Shown here one piece after another: positions 17,128-23,724 of a DNA stretch of 23,724 bases. This DNA comes from an uncultured Verrucomicrobiota bacterium (GTDB taxonomy: Bacteria > Verrucomicrobiota > Verrucomicrobiae > Opitutales > Opitutaceae), in assembly GCA_946482165.1 (NCBI GenBank), contig CAMLQS010000030.1, positions 1 to 23,724 of the forward strand, read 5' to 3'. The notes below the pieces were generated by a model. It was not told the DNA's origin, did not search any database, and saw only the letters and a program-made list of their open reading frames with translations. A program made the translations under genes and the position numbers. Positions within the stretch are counted from its first letter, which is position 1, and each line of letters begins with the position of its first letter.

Positions 17128-17526
17128 ATGAACACCCCCGCCGTCGCGCCTTACTTGCTTCTTTTTCGAAACACCGGCCCCGAGACCCACGCCCATCTGT
17201 CCCCGGAGGAACGCCAGCAACTCGTGCTCCGCTGGAACGCCTGGTATGAGGGCCTGCGCGCCCAGGGCAAAGCCGTCGACGGCCGCCCGCTCGAGCTGGT
17301 CTCGCGCGTCGTGGCCGGAGCAGGCGGCTCGCGAGTCACGGACGGTCCCTTTTCCGAAGCCAAGGAGGCGGTGGGCGGCTACGTGATGCTTCATGTGTCG
17401 GGCATGAACGAGGCGACCGAGATCGCGCGTCGCCACCCCGGGCTCGAACACGGGCTGATTATCGAGGTCCGGCCCATGGCGGAGACTTGTCACCTCGGCG
17501 TCACCACCGGCCCGACCAGCGACTGA
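17128..17526 (+). CDS. DGPF/YCII-related domain protein
   Basis: A 132-aa protein of the YCII-like superfamily, DGPF type. The name-giving motif is D72-G-P-F75 within VTDGPFSEAKEAVGGY. Other typical parts are the opening PYLLLFRN, the helix SPEERQQLVLRWNAWYEGL, and the closing GLEHGLIIEVRPM. The biochemical role is unknown; the fold is a small ferredoxin-like dimer. DGPF genes are the standard neighbours and targets of ECF42 sigma factors, and here the sigma gene starts 13 nt downstream. I chose the ATG at 17128 because the one at 17092 lies only 6 nt after the predicted -10 and would be leaderless. Confidence 0.88.
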   Translation: MNTPAVAPYLLLFRNTGPETHAHLSPEERQQLVLRWNAWYEGLRAQGKAVDGRPLELVSRVVAGAGGSRVTDGPFSEAKEAVGGYVMLHVSGMNEATEIARRHPGLEHGLIIEVRPMAETCHLGVTTGPTSD

Positions 17527-17539
17527 CCTCTTCCGCCGC

Positions 17540-18859
17540 GTGGCCGACAACGCTTCCAATTCCCACGCATCCGCCGGTCCCGCCGGTTTGGTGGAGCATT
17601 TTTTCCGGCACGAGGCCGGCCGTTTGCATGGCGCGCTGACGCGTCGCTTCGGTGTGCACAATCTATCCCTGATCGAGGATGCGGTGCAGGAGGCGATGCT
17701 TCGCGCGCTGCGCACTTGGTCGATGGGTGGGGTGCCGCCGAATCCCTCGGCCTGGATCAGCCGCGTGGCGATCAACCTCGCGCTCGACGCGCTGCGCCAC
17801 GACGGGATGTCCGCCTCGAAGGAGGATGCCATCGCGGCCTACCTCGAGCAGACCGCGCCCGTCCCGCCCTCCGCCGATCTGGCCGCCGCGGAGGCGGACG
17901 AAAATGTCATCCGCGACGACGCGCTGCGGCTTCTTTTCGTGTGCTGCCACCCGGCGATTTCACCCGATGCGCAGGTCGTTCTCGCGCTTAAGGTCCTCGG
18001 CGGCTTTGGCACCGGGGAAATCGCGCGTGCGTTTCTCGCCACCGAGGCGGCGATCGAGAAGCAGCTCACGCGCACCAAGCAGCGGCTGCGCGACGCCGGC
18101 GTGTGTTTCGACCTGCCTCCCGCGGGCGCCGAACTCGGCATCCGCCTCGATGGCGTGCTCGCGACGCTCTACCTGCTTTTCAACGAGGGCTACAAGGCCT
18201 CCCGCGGCGAGCAGCTCCTGCGCGAGGATCTATGCCACGAGGCGATCCGCCTCGCCGGGCTGCTCGTGGAACACCCGGCCGGAGACACGCCTCGCGCGCA
18301 TGCCTTGCTGGCGCTGATGTTGTTCAACGCCGCCCGCTTTCCCACCCGCACCGGCGCCCAGGGGGATTTGCTCCGGCTGGATGCGCAGGACCGTTCGCGG
18401 TGGGATCGCGCCCGTATCGACCGCGGGCTTTGCCACCTCGTCGCCGCCGCGCGGGGCGACGCGTTGACCGAGTATCACGTGCAGGCCGGGATTGCGGCCT
18501 GTCATTGCCTCGCGCCCGACGCCGCCTCGACCGACTGGACAAGTATTCTCAACCACTACGACGACCTCATGCGTCTGAACCCTTCGCCGATCGTTGCGCT
18601 CAACCGCGCCGTCGCGGTGGCCAATCTCAGAGGACCGGATGCGGGGCTCGCCGCTCTCGCGGAGATCTCGGATCGCGCGCGGCTGGAGAAACATTACCTC
18701 TACCACTCGGTCTCGGCGGAGCTGCATTGGCGACGGGGAAAACATCGCGAGGCGGCCGAGGGTTTTCGCCGGGCGCTGCGTCTTGCCGAAGTGGGGCCGG
18801 AGCAATTGCATCTTTCTCGCATGCTCGAACGGGTCGAGGCTCGGGCGGACGGAGCTTGA
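17540..18859 (+). CDS. ECF sigma factor with C-terminal TPR-like extension (ECF42 type)
   Basis: A 439-aa sigma factor that should direct RNA polymerase to the promoters of this locus. It starts at GTG; no in-frame ATG precedes the sigma-2 region. Sigma-2 spans about 17-87 (LIEDAVQEAMLRALRTW, then PSAWISRVAINLALDALRHD). Sigma-4 spans about 126-184 (RLLFVCCHPAISPDAQVVLAL, then EIARAFLATEAAIEKQLTRT). The remaining 250 residues are an extension typical of ECF42: TLYLLFNEGYKAS (209-221), YHVQAGIAACH (312-322), SPIVALNRAVAVAN (349-362) and TPR-like helices to the end. No anti-sigma gene is nearby; in this group the extension itself is thought to control activity. The DGPF gene upstream fixes the assignment. 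Confidence 0.93.
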   Translation: MADNASNSHASAGPAGLVEHFFRHEAGRLHGALTRRFGVHNLSLIEDAVQEAMLRALRTWSMGGVPPNPSAWISRVAINLALDALRHDGMSASKEDAIAAYLEQTAPVPPSADLAAAEADENVIRDDALRLLFVCCHPAISPDAQVVLALKVLGGFGTGEIARAFLATEAAIEKQLTRTKQRLRDAGVCFDLPPAGAELGIRLDGVLATLYLLFNEGYKASRGEQLLREDLCHEAIRLAGLLVEHPAGDTPRAHALLALMLFNAARFPTRTGAQGDLLRLDAQDRSRWDRARIDRGLCHLVAAARGDALTEYHVQAGIAACHCLAPDAASTDWTSILNHYDDLMRLNPSPIVALNRAVAVANLRGPDAGLAALAEISDRARLEKHYLYHSVSAELHWRRGKHREAAEGFRRALRLAEVGPEQLHLSRMLERVEARADGA

Positions 18860-18905
18860 TCACTCCCCGCTTCGGTCCACCGCTCCGCGCACCCGCCTTC
18901 CCGCC

Positions 18906-20330
18906 ATGTCCGACTTCATTCCAAGCCCCGCAACCGCGCCCGCCGCGCCTGGATTCTGGGCGGCGGTTCGGCAGGCGCTGCGCGGCGAGCAACACGACTA
19001 CACCGCGCTTGGCCTGAATCGCGCGGTGCTTCTCCTCTCGGTGCCGATGGTCGTCGAGATGTTGATGGAGTCGCTCTTCACCATCGTGGACGTGTTTTGG
19101 GTGGCGCGACTCGGCAAGGAGGCGGTTGCGGTGGTCGGCCTGACGGAGTCGGTGATGTCGCTCGTCTACGCGGTCGCAATCGGCATTTCCTTCGCGGCCA
19201 CGGCGATCGTCTCCCGTCGCATTGGCGAAAAAAATCCCGCGCTCGCGGCGCAGGCCGCCGGACAAATCCTGGTGCTCGGCGCAACCTTGTCCGTTCTGCT
19301 TGGCGCGGTGTTTGGTTGTTTCGCGGACGACATTCTCCGGCTGATGGGCGCGGAACCGACGGTGGTGGAGCAGGGGACGGGCTACGCGCGGATCATGTTG
19401 GGCGGCAACGCGACCGTGTTCCTCATTTTCCTCATCAACGCCGTCTTCCGCGGCGCGGGCGACGCCACCCTGGCGATGCGCACGCTCATACTGGCAAACG
19501 GTCTGAATCTGATTCTCGACCCCTGCTTTATTTTTGGGTGGGGACCTTTTCCGGAGCTCGGCGTGACCGGCGCGGCCGTGGCGACCAACATCGGGCGGGG
19601 AGTGGGCGTGGCGTATCAGGTCTGGCATCTCACCGCGCGGGCGGGTCGGGTGCGCGTGGGCTGGGGCGACCTTCGCCCCCGAGCGGACAGCCTCGTCACC
19701 ATCTTGCGCACTTCGGCGAACGGCATCGGGCAGTTGCTGATCAGCACGACGAGCTGGGTGGGTCTTTTCAAGATCCTCGCCCTCTTCGGCAGCCCGGTCG
19801 TGGCGGGTTACACGATCGCGATTCGCGTCGTGATCTTCGCGCTCATGCCGGCTTGGGGCCTGGCCAACGCCGGCGCGACGCTGGTCGGGCAAAATCTTGG
19901 CGCCCAAAAGCCCGAGCGAGCGACGCAGGCGGTGCGGATCGCGGTGCGTTACAACACGCTGTTTCTCGGCGCGGTCGGCGTGGTGTTCATCGCGTTCGCC
20001 CGGCCGATAGCGGGGCTTTTCACGACGGACGCGGAAGTCTTCGCCCACGCGGTGCGCGCCCTGTGGATCATCAGCCTGGCCTTCCCGCTCTACGCGGCGG
20101 GCATGTGCTTCGAAGGCGCCTTCAACGGCGCGGGCGATACCGGCACGCCCACGAGGCTCAATTTCTTCTGCTTTTGGCTGGGGCAAATCCCACTGGCCTG
20201 GTTGCTCGCCGAGCCGCTGGGCCTTGGACCGACCGGCGTGTTCATCGCGGTGCCTCTGTCTTTTTCGGTTCTCGCGCTCTGGAGCGCGGTTCTCTTCCGC
20301 CGAGGAAGATGGCGGGAGCGGCGCGTTTAG
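18906..20330 (+). CDS. MATE-family efflux transporter
   Basis: A 474-aa inner-membrane protein with about twelve hydrophobic segments, the usual MATE length. Typical pieces are VLLLSVPMVVEMLMESLFTI in helix one, GKEAVAVVGLTESVMSLVYA, the INAVFRGAGDATLAMRT region between helices, ANGLNLILDPCFIF, and its counterpart CFEGAFNGAGDTGTPTRLNF in the second half. MATE pumps expel cationic drugs or metabolites using sodium or protons; the substrate is unknown. It begins 46 nt after the sigma-factor stop on the same strand, with no sigma-like promoter or terminator between, so it may belong to the sigma operon. A hairpin follows its stop. Confidence 0.9.
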   Translation: MSDFIPSPATAPAAPGFWAAVRQALRGEQHDYTALGLNRAVLLLSVPMVVEMLMESLFTIVDVFWVARLGKEAVAVVGLTESVMSLVYAVAIGISFAATAIVSRRIGEKNPALAAQAAGQILVLGATLSVLLGAVFGCFADDILRLMGAEPTVVEQGTGYARIMLGGNATVFLIFLINAVFRGAGDATLAMRTLILANGLNLILDPCFIFGWGPFPELGVTGAAVATNIGRGVGVAYQVWHLTARAGRVRVGWGDLRPRADSLVTILRTSANGIGQLLISTTSWVGLFKILALFGSPVVAGYTIAIRVVIFALMPAWGLANAGATLVGQNLGAQKPERATQAVRIAVRYNTLFLGAVGVVFIAFARPIAGLFTTDAEVFAHAVRALWIISLAFPLYAAGMCFEGAFNGAGDTGTPTRLNFFCFWLGQIPLAWLLAEPLGLGPTGVFIAVPLSFSVLALWSAVLFRRGRWRERRV

Positions 20331-20337
20331 CATTGAG

Positions 20338-20366
20338 GCGGGGCGCGACCGCCGGGCGCGCCCCGC
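20338..20366. terminator. GC-rich hairpin between convergent genes
   Basis: Perfect 10-bp arms GCGGGGCGCG (20338-20347) and CGCGCCCCGC (20357-20366) with a 9-nt loop lie 7 nt after the MATE stop and before the convergent DUF4178 gene. The T-tract is weak (TGTT), but the position fits a terminator for the MATE transcript. Confidence 0.55.
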
Positions 20367-20429
20367 TGTTCCCATGGGCAACGACCACTCCGCCGCGGCG
20401 CTCCCGGCGGTCCGCCCTGCTCACGTCGC

Positions 20430-21605
20430 TCAGCGCTCGACGAAGGCCGCCCGGACTTCGCGCTCCGAGAGTTGGCGGCCGCTATAGACTTTGAGCTCGG
20501 CGGCCGACCAGCGGGCGACCAGCCATTCGCCGGACTCGCGGGCGATCAGGCCGTAGCGTTGCTCCCCCACGCTGGGCAGGTCGGCGGCTTCTCCGTTCAA
20601 CGTAAGCAGACGGTATCCTTGGATGCGCGCGACCGGGAACTGTTTTCCGCCCCATTTCAACTCTTGCCCCGTGCGCATCGAAGCGAGGCCGGCGGGACTC
20701 CATGCCGAGGGAGCCGGAATCGGGCGCAAGAGCAGCCAGAGAGGTATTTCGTTTGCGGCTAAGTCGACCAGAAGCGCCTGATCGCCGCCGGGCAGACGCA
20801 GCACATATTCGTGCCGCTCGAAGCGGGCGCCGAGTTCGCCCACCTCGACCAGGGCCCGGCCCTCGATCTGAAAGCGCCCGAGCTCCGGAAGCGCGCCTTG
20901 GCTCGAGACCGGGAGTTCGTATTCGGGCGCGGCCGCTTTTGCCGGCGGCGGGCGAGGATCGGAACCGCGCAGGGGAATGAGGAAGGCCGCCGCCATCGTG
21001 CCGACGATGCCGATGAGCACCAGCCATCCGGTCCATGCGTAGCGGCCGGAAGCCGACGCGGATCTCGCGCCGGACGCGGGGCGACTGCCTTCGCGCAGTT
21101 GGGGCAGGCCAAACGTCTCCGCCACGCGTCGGCGCGAGATGGTGCCGCCGTAGTAGTATTCGACTTCTTCGCCCGTCCAGCTGACGACGAGCATGTGGCC
21201 GTTCGCCTCGGCGTTGAAAAAGTCGGCCTCGTCTCCGACGGCCAGCCAGTCGGGCGCGTTGCCTTCGACGTGAACGACGCGGGAGCGGTTGACCATGGTA
21301 ACCCGCAGCGGACCCCGGCCGAGATCGACCTGGTCGCCAACCTTTTTTCCGGCCGCCTCGCCGGCGGATAGCGCGCGCAGGGGATTCAATTCCGAGAAAA
21401 GCCGCCACACGCAACCGGTCTCGTCCTCCTCGTAGCAAAGGGTCGCCAGTTCGCCGGAGCCGTCGTCGAGGAGGTATTCGTTCCAATAATACAGCTCGCC
21501 CTTGACGCGAACGCTGAGCACGACGCGGCAGCGCACGGTGCAGGTGCGATTGTCGATCGGGCCCGTCATGCCGACGCGAAGAAAGGTGGGATTGAGCGTG
21601 CTCAT
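20430..21605 (-). CDS. Membrane protein with two DUF4178-like halves
   Basis: A 391-aa protein, probably anchored by one transmembrane helix at about 191-212 (WTGWLVLIGIVGTMAAAFLI). The N-terminal half is DUF4178-like: IDNRTCTVRCRVVLSVR, then ELYYWNEYLLDDGSGELATL. Its end (127-166: a GHMLVVSW strand, EEVEYYYG, RRRVAETF) is mirrored in the C-terminal half (347-388: a GEWLVARW strand, AELKVYSG, EREVRAAF). The two halves therefore look like repeats on either side of the helix and its Pro-rich linker. Function is unknown; DUF4178 genes often sit with DUF350 and polyamine-related genes. It is the last gene of the operon and its ATG overlaps the preceding stop (ATGA). Confidence 0.8.
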   Translation of the reverse strand: MSTLNPTFLRVGMTGPIDNRTCTVRCRVVLSVRVKGELYYWNEYLLDDGSGELATLCYEEDETGCVWRLFSELNPLRALSAGEAAGKKVGDQVDLGRGPLRVTMVNRSRVVHVEGNAPDWLAVGDEADFFNAEANGHMLVVSWTGEEVEYYYGGTISRRRVAETFGLPQLREGSRPASGARSASASGRYAWTGWLVLIGIVGTMAAAFLIPLRGSDPRPPPAKAAAPEYELPVSSQGALPELGRFQIEGRALVEVGELGARFERHEYVLRLPGGDQALLVDLAANEIPLWLLLRPIPAPSAWSPAGLASMRTGQELKWGGKQFPVARIQGYRLLTLNGEAADLPSVGEQRYGLIARESGEWLVARWSAAELKVYSGRQLSEREVRAAFVER

Positions 21606-22738
21606 GGACGGCGCAGGAAGTGGGGCGCGAAGCGGCTCAGGTTGCCGGTGACGAGGCGGGTGTCCTCGCGGATGCCGAGGCCGGCGGGCTCGTGGTCGAC
21701 GATCCACGCGCCGAAGACGGGGTGGTTGCCGTCGAACGAAGGGGGCCGCGCCAAGGCCTGATAAACGTAGCCCTGGTCCGAGTAGATGCCATCGTGTTCC
21801 TCGACCGTCCGCCCCTGCTCGAACCAGGCGACGTTGGCGCCCTCGCGGCTGAAGCGCGGCTTGCGCACGAAGTCTCCGCCGAGCGGACCCGGAGAATCGA
21901 AGGCGGGGAGAAGGTTGGGATGGCCGGGAAACAGTTCCCAAAGAACAGGCAGCAGGCCCTTGCTTTGGAGCAGGAGCTTCCATGCGGGTTCGAGCCAGCG
22001 CACCGGATCGGATTCGAGCTCCTTTGCGAAAGGTTCCCGCCACATCCATTCCCATGGATAGAGCTTGAAGCAATCGGTGATTGGACGGCCCTCGATATCC
22101 GCGAAGCGGCGCTCCGCGGCGAGCCAGCCGAGATCCTCGACCGCGACGGACGCGGTGGGCAGCCCCGCCTGCTCGCAGGTGTCGCGCAGGTAGAGAATCG
22201 TCTGCTGGTCCTCGGGATGTCCGCCGAGGGCGGAGAAATGGATGCGTTCGCCGCCGGCGAGACCCCGCCGCCGCCAGGCCTCGATGAGACGTTCGTGGAT
22301 GGAGTTGAACTGGTCCTGCTCGGGGTAAAGGTCTTGGAGCCAGAACCATTGGACGACGGCGGCCTCCACGAGGGCGGTCGGCGTGTCGGCGTTGTATTCG
22401 AGGAGCTTGGGCTCGCCGACGCCGTCGAAGGCCAGGTCGAAGCGCCCGTAGAGGCTGAAGTCGTCCCGCTCCCAGGAGCGCAGGATGGCGGGGATGGCAT
22501 TCGGCGGGATGCCGAGGCGGTCCCACCAGTCGCGGGCGACCACCTGCTCGGCGGCGTCGATGCAAAGGCGGTGGAGCGTTCCAGTCGCGCGCTCGAGGCG
22601 GTCGACCTCCGCGGCGCTGAACTCATAGCACGCGGACTCGTCCCAGTAGGGGCCTTCCTCGTGGCTGTGGTAGCTCAGGCCGACGCGCTCCACGCGTTCC
22701 CGCCAGCCGGGCCTTGGTTGGCAAAGGTGGCGGCGCAT
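21602..22738 (-). CDS. Glutathionylspermidine synthase family ATP-grasp protein (YgiC/YjfC-like)
   Basis: A 378-aa protein resembling the synthetase half of glutathionylspermidine synthase, without the amidase domain, as in E. coli YgiC and YjfC. Visible family pieces are PYWDESACYEF (30-40), YGRFDLAFDG (97-106), LLEYNADTPTALVEAAVVQW (112-131), LYPWEWMW, and the ATP-grasp region with GGDFVRKPRFSREGANVAW. The family joins a carboxylate to an amine using ATP, but the substrates of the stand-alone members are not established. It overlaps the upstream YgiB-like gene by one base (TGATG) and the downstream DUF4178 gene by four. The ygiB-ygiC and yjfM-yjfC neighbours in enterics support the assignment. 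Confidence 0.9.
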   Translation of the reverse strand: MRRHLCQPRPGWRERVERVGLSYHSHEEGPYWDESACYEFSAAEVDRLERATGTLHRLCIDAAEQVVARDWWDRLGIPPNAIPAILRSWERDDFSLYGRFDLAFDGVGEPKLLEYNADTPTALVEAAVVQWFWLQDLYPEQDQFNSIHERLIEAWRRRGLAGGERIHFSALGGHPEDQQTILYLRDTCEQAGLPTASVAVEDLGWLAAERRFADIEGRPITDCFKLYPWEWMWREPFAKELESDPVRWLEPAWKLLLQSKGLLPVLWELFPGHPNLLPAFDSPGPLGGDFVRKPRFSREGANVAWFEQGRTVEEHDGIYSDQGYVYQALARPPSFDGNHPVFGAWIVDHEPAGLGIREDTRLVTGNLSRFAPHFLRRP

Positions 22739-23121
22739 CAGGACCAGACGTGATGGGATCTGCCGGTGCCTCCAAAGCCGCCGCGCACGGCCGCGTTGCG
22801 GGCCGCCTCGGCCGAGGCCACGGCCTGCGGGGTCGGGGTGGAAATGTTGATCGCGCTCTGGAACGGCGCCGCGCCCCACTCGCCGCCGAAAAAGTAGCGG
22901 CGCGTCGTGGCGTCATAGTGATTGTAGCGATGGGGGAAAAAGGCCCGGAAAGGCGCGTGATAATAGCCGGCGCCGGCGATGTAGTGGTCGTTGGTGTAGT
23001 AGCTCTCGGTGCTCACGCGCGGCTCTTCCGCGGCGGTGGAGGACGGCGAGCAGGCGCTGTTGGCTCCGGCGGCCAGGCCGCCGCCGAGCAGAAGCAGGCG
23101 AAGCTGTTTGGTGCGTTTCAC
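22738..23121 (-). CDS. Secreted YgiB-like (DUF1190-type) small protein
   Basis: A 127-aa exported protein with a GTG start. It opens MKRTKQLRLLLLGGG and has a signal segment to about A23; the C24 that follows might be lipidated, but NSAC is a poor lipobox. The middle is rich in Tyr, His and Phe (YYTNDHYIAGAGYYHAPFRA) and the end has AVRGGFGGTG. The MKRTK opening and the RGGFG near the C-terminus recall E. coli YgiB from memory, which sits directly before ygiC just as this gene sits directly before the YgiC-like gene. The protein is much shorter than YgiB, so the relation rests on context plus these two short matches. It lies 18 nt after the DUF350 stop. Confidence 0.75.
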   Translation of the reverse strand: MKRTKQLRLLLLGGGLAAGANSACSPSSTAAEEPRVSTESYYTNDHYIAGAGYYHAPFRAFFPHRYNHYDATTRRYFFGGEWGAAPFQSAINISTPTPQAVASAEAARNAAVRGGFGGTGRSHHVWS

Positions 23122-23139
23122 GGCGTCGTCCGCGACGAC

Positions 23140-23439
23140 TTAACCGAGCATCGCCGCGGCGATGATGATGCAAACGCCGAGGATGATCGCACCGCCGAGG
23201 ACGGCGGCCGCCACATTGCGGTTCTCGATAATCTCGCGGTGGAGATCTCCCGGAGTGAGCTTGTCGAAGATTTTGTAGCCGACGACGGCCAGGATGATGC
23301 CGATGGCCGCGAACAGGACCATATAGGCGACGGCCTGCAACAGCGTCGTGGCATGCCAGCCGGCGCTCTCCGCGCCCTCGGCGGCGGAAAGCAGACCGGG
23401 GAAAAGGAAGAGCGGGAGAAAGCGGAGGAGGCGCGGCAT
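23140..23439 (-). CDS. DUF350-family membrane protein (YjfL-like)
   Basis: A 99-aa inner-membrane protein. An N-terminal cleavable-looking signal (LLRFLPLFLFPGLLSAAEGAE) is followed by two transmembrane helices at about 33-54 and 76-97. The linker YKIFDKLTPGDLHREIIENR and the second helix NVAAAVLGGAIILGVCIII are the DUF350 signature; many DUF350 proteins carry this unit twice, so this is a one-unit form. Function is unknown. It is the first gene of the operon, so the promoter should lie in the region to its right. In E. coli, yjfL (DUF350) likewise precedes yjfM and yjfC. Confidence 0.88.
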   Translation of the reverse strand: MPRLLRFLPLFLFPGLLSAAEGAESAGWHATTLLQAVAYMVLFAAIGIILAVVGYKIFDKLTPGDLHREIIENRNVAAAVLGGAIILGVCIIIAAAMLG

Positions 23440-23703
23440 CGGAGGGGCGGTTGAGCGAACGCTTTACCCTGTGTTCCGCCTGTCAATGCGGACTGGATTC
23501 GCGCGCGCGTCTCACAACGGCAAACGCAAGACGACGGCAAAGGTTCGAAGGGACGGTGTGCACCGGTGCGAACGACACCCGGGCGACGAAGCCACGGGCC
23601 AGAATAGCGCCGAGGGCAGCTTAGGGCGGGTCCCTGATTAAGGAAGTGCGCGGGGCTTGTTAGCTTTGCGGGCGTCGGCGGCACGTAGCCGCCTCGCGTC
23701 CTT
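23440..23703. other. Intergenic region upstream of the DUF350 operon
   Basis: No gene is supported. On the minus strand a perfect TTGACA (23486-23481) lies about 42 nt before the DUF350 start, but the sequence at the expected -10 (AGCGTT, 17-nt spacing) is poor; TAAAGC at 14-nt spacing is an alternative. On the right is a small hairpin GGCGGC/GCCGCC (23677-23682 and 23688-23693), just before the possible plus-strand start at 23704. The region probably holds divergent promoters. Confidence 0.4.
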
Positions 23704-23724
23704 ATGCCTCATCCACTTTCGACT
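23704..23724 (+). CDS. Possible start of a gene cut by the window edge
   Basis: An ATG at 23704 opens seven codons (MPHPLST) to the end of the window. It is included only because it lies about 265 bp from the divergent DUF350 start with non-coding-looking sequence before it. Nothing can be said about the product. Confidence 0.25.

Noticed and set aside
18627..20381. A 584-codon minus-strand frame opposite the MATE gene
   Set aside because: It shows the same shadow composition and runs across two well-supported plus-strand genes.

Overview
The window is GC-rich (roughly two thirds G+C by eye) and densely coded. It looks like a chromosomal segment of a Verrucomicrobiota bacterium, most likely an Opitutaceae relative. 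That assignment is inference from composition, gene content and the near-total lack of Shine-Dalgarno sequences; there is no rRNA or other taxonomic marker here. I see no tRNA, rRNA, CRISPR array, insertion sequence or prophage gene.

Left part (1-7.9 kb): an orphan OmpR-type response regulator (minus strand) is divergent from a long-form hisG, which ends at a good intrinsic terminator. Next come the two enzymes that turn agmatine into putrescine, aguB and aguA, with a small lipoprotein gene overlapping the aguA stop, closed by a terminator. A convergent cytidine deaminase gene follows. Then a secreted double-Cache sensor-like protein lies 17 nt upstream of an NCS2 nucleobase permease.

Middle (7.9-13.7 kb): a branched-chain-amino-acid-type (HAAT) ABC transporter made of a lipoprotein binding protein, LivH-like and LivM-like permeases, and one gene in which the LivG and LivF ATPases are fused. 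It converges on, and overlaps by 16 bp, an EamA/DMT-family exporter.

Right-centre (13.7-20.3 kb): the most interesting locus, a self-contained ECF42-type sigma factor module. On the plus strand a DGPF/YCII protein and a sigma factor with a large C-terminal TPR-like extension form an operon, possibly with a MATE efflux pump. Divergently, five genes run leftward (DoxX, DUF1428, an unknown 94-aa protein, an SRPBCC protein, a zinc alcohol dehydrogenase). The two start regions carry matching promoter-like elements, TGTCCG-N17-CGTC, one facing each way, so one sigma factor probably drives both arms. Beyond the dehydrogenase lie a perfect 15+3+15 bp palindrome, a possible 52-66 aa protein and a terminator.

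Right part (20.4-23.4 kb): a tightly coupled minus-strand operon of a DUF350 membrane protein, a YgiB-like secreted protein, a glutathionylspermidine-synthase-family ATP-grasp protein and a membrane protein with two DUF4178-like halves. It resembles the enteric yjfL-yjfM-yjfC set. The first codons of a plus-strand gene may lie at the right edge.
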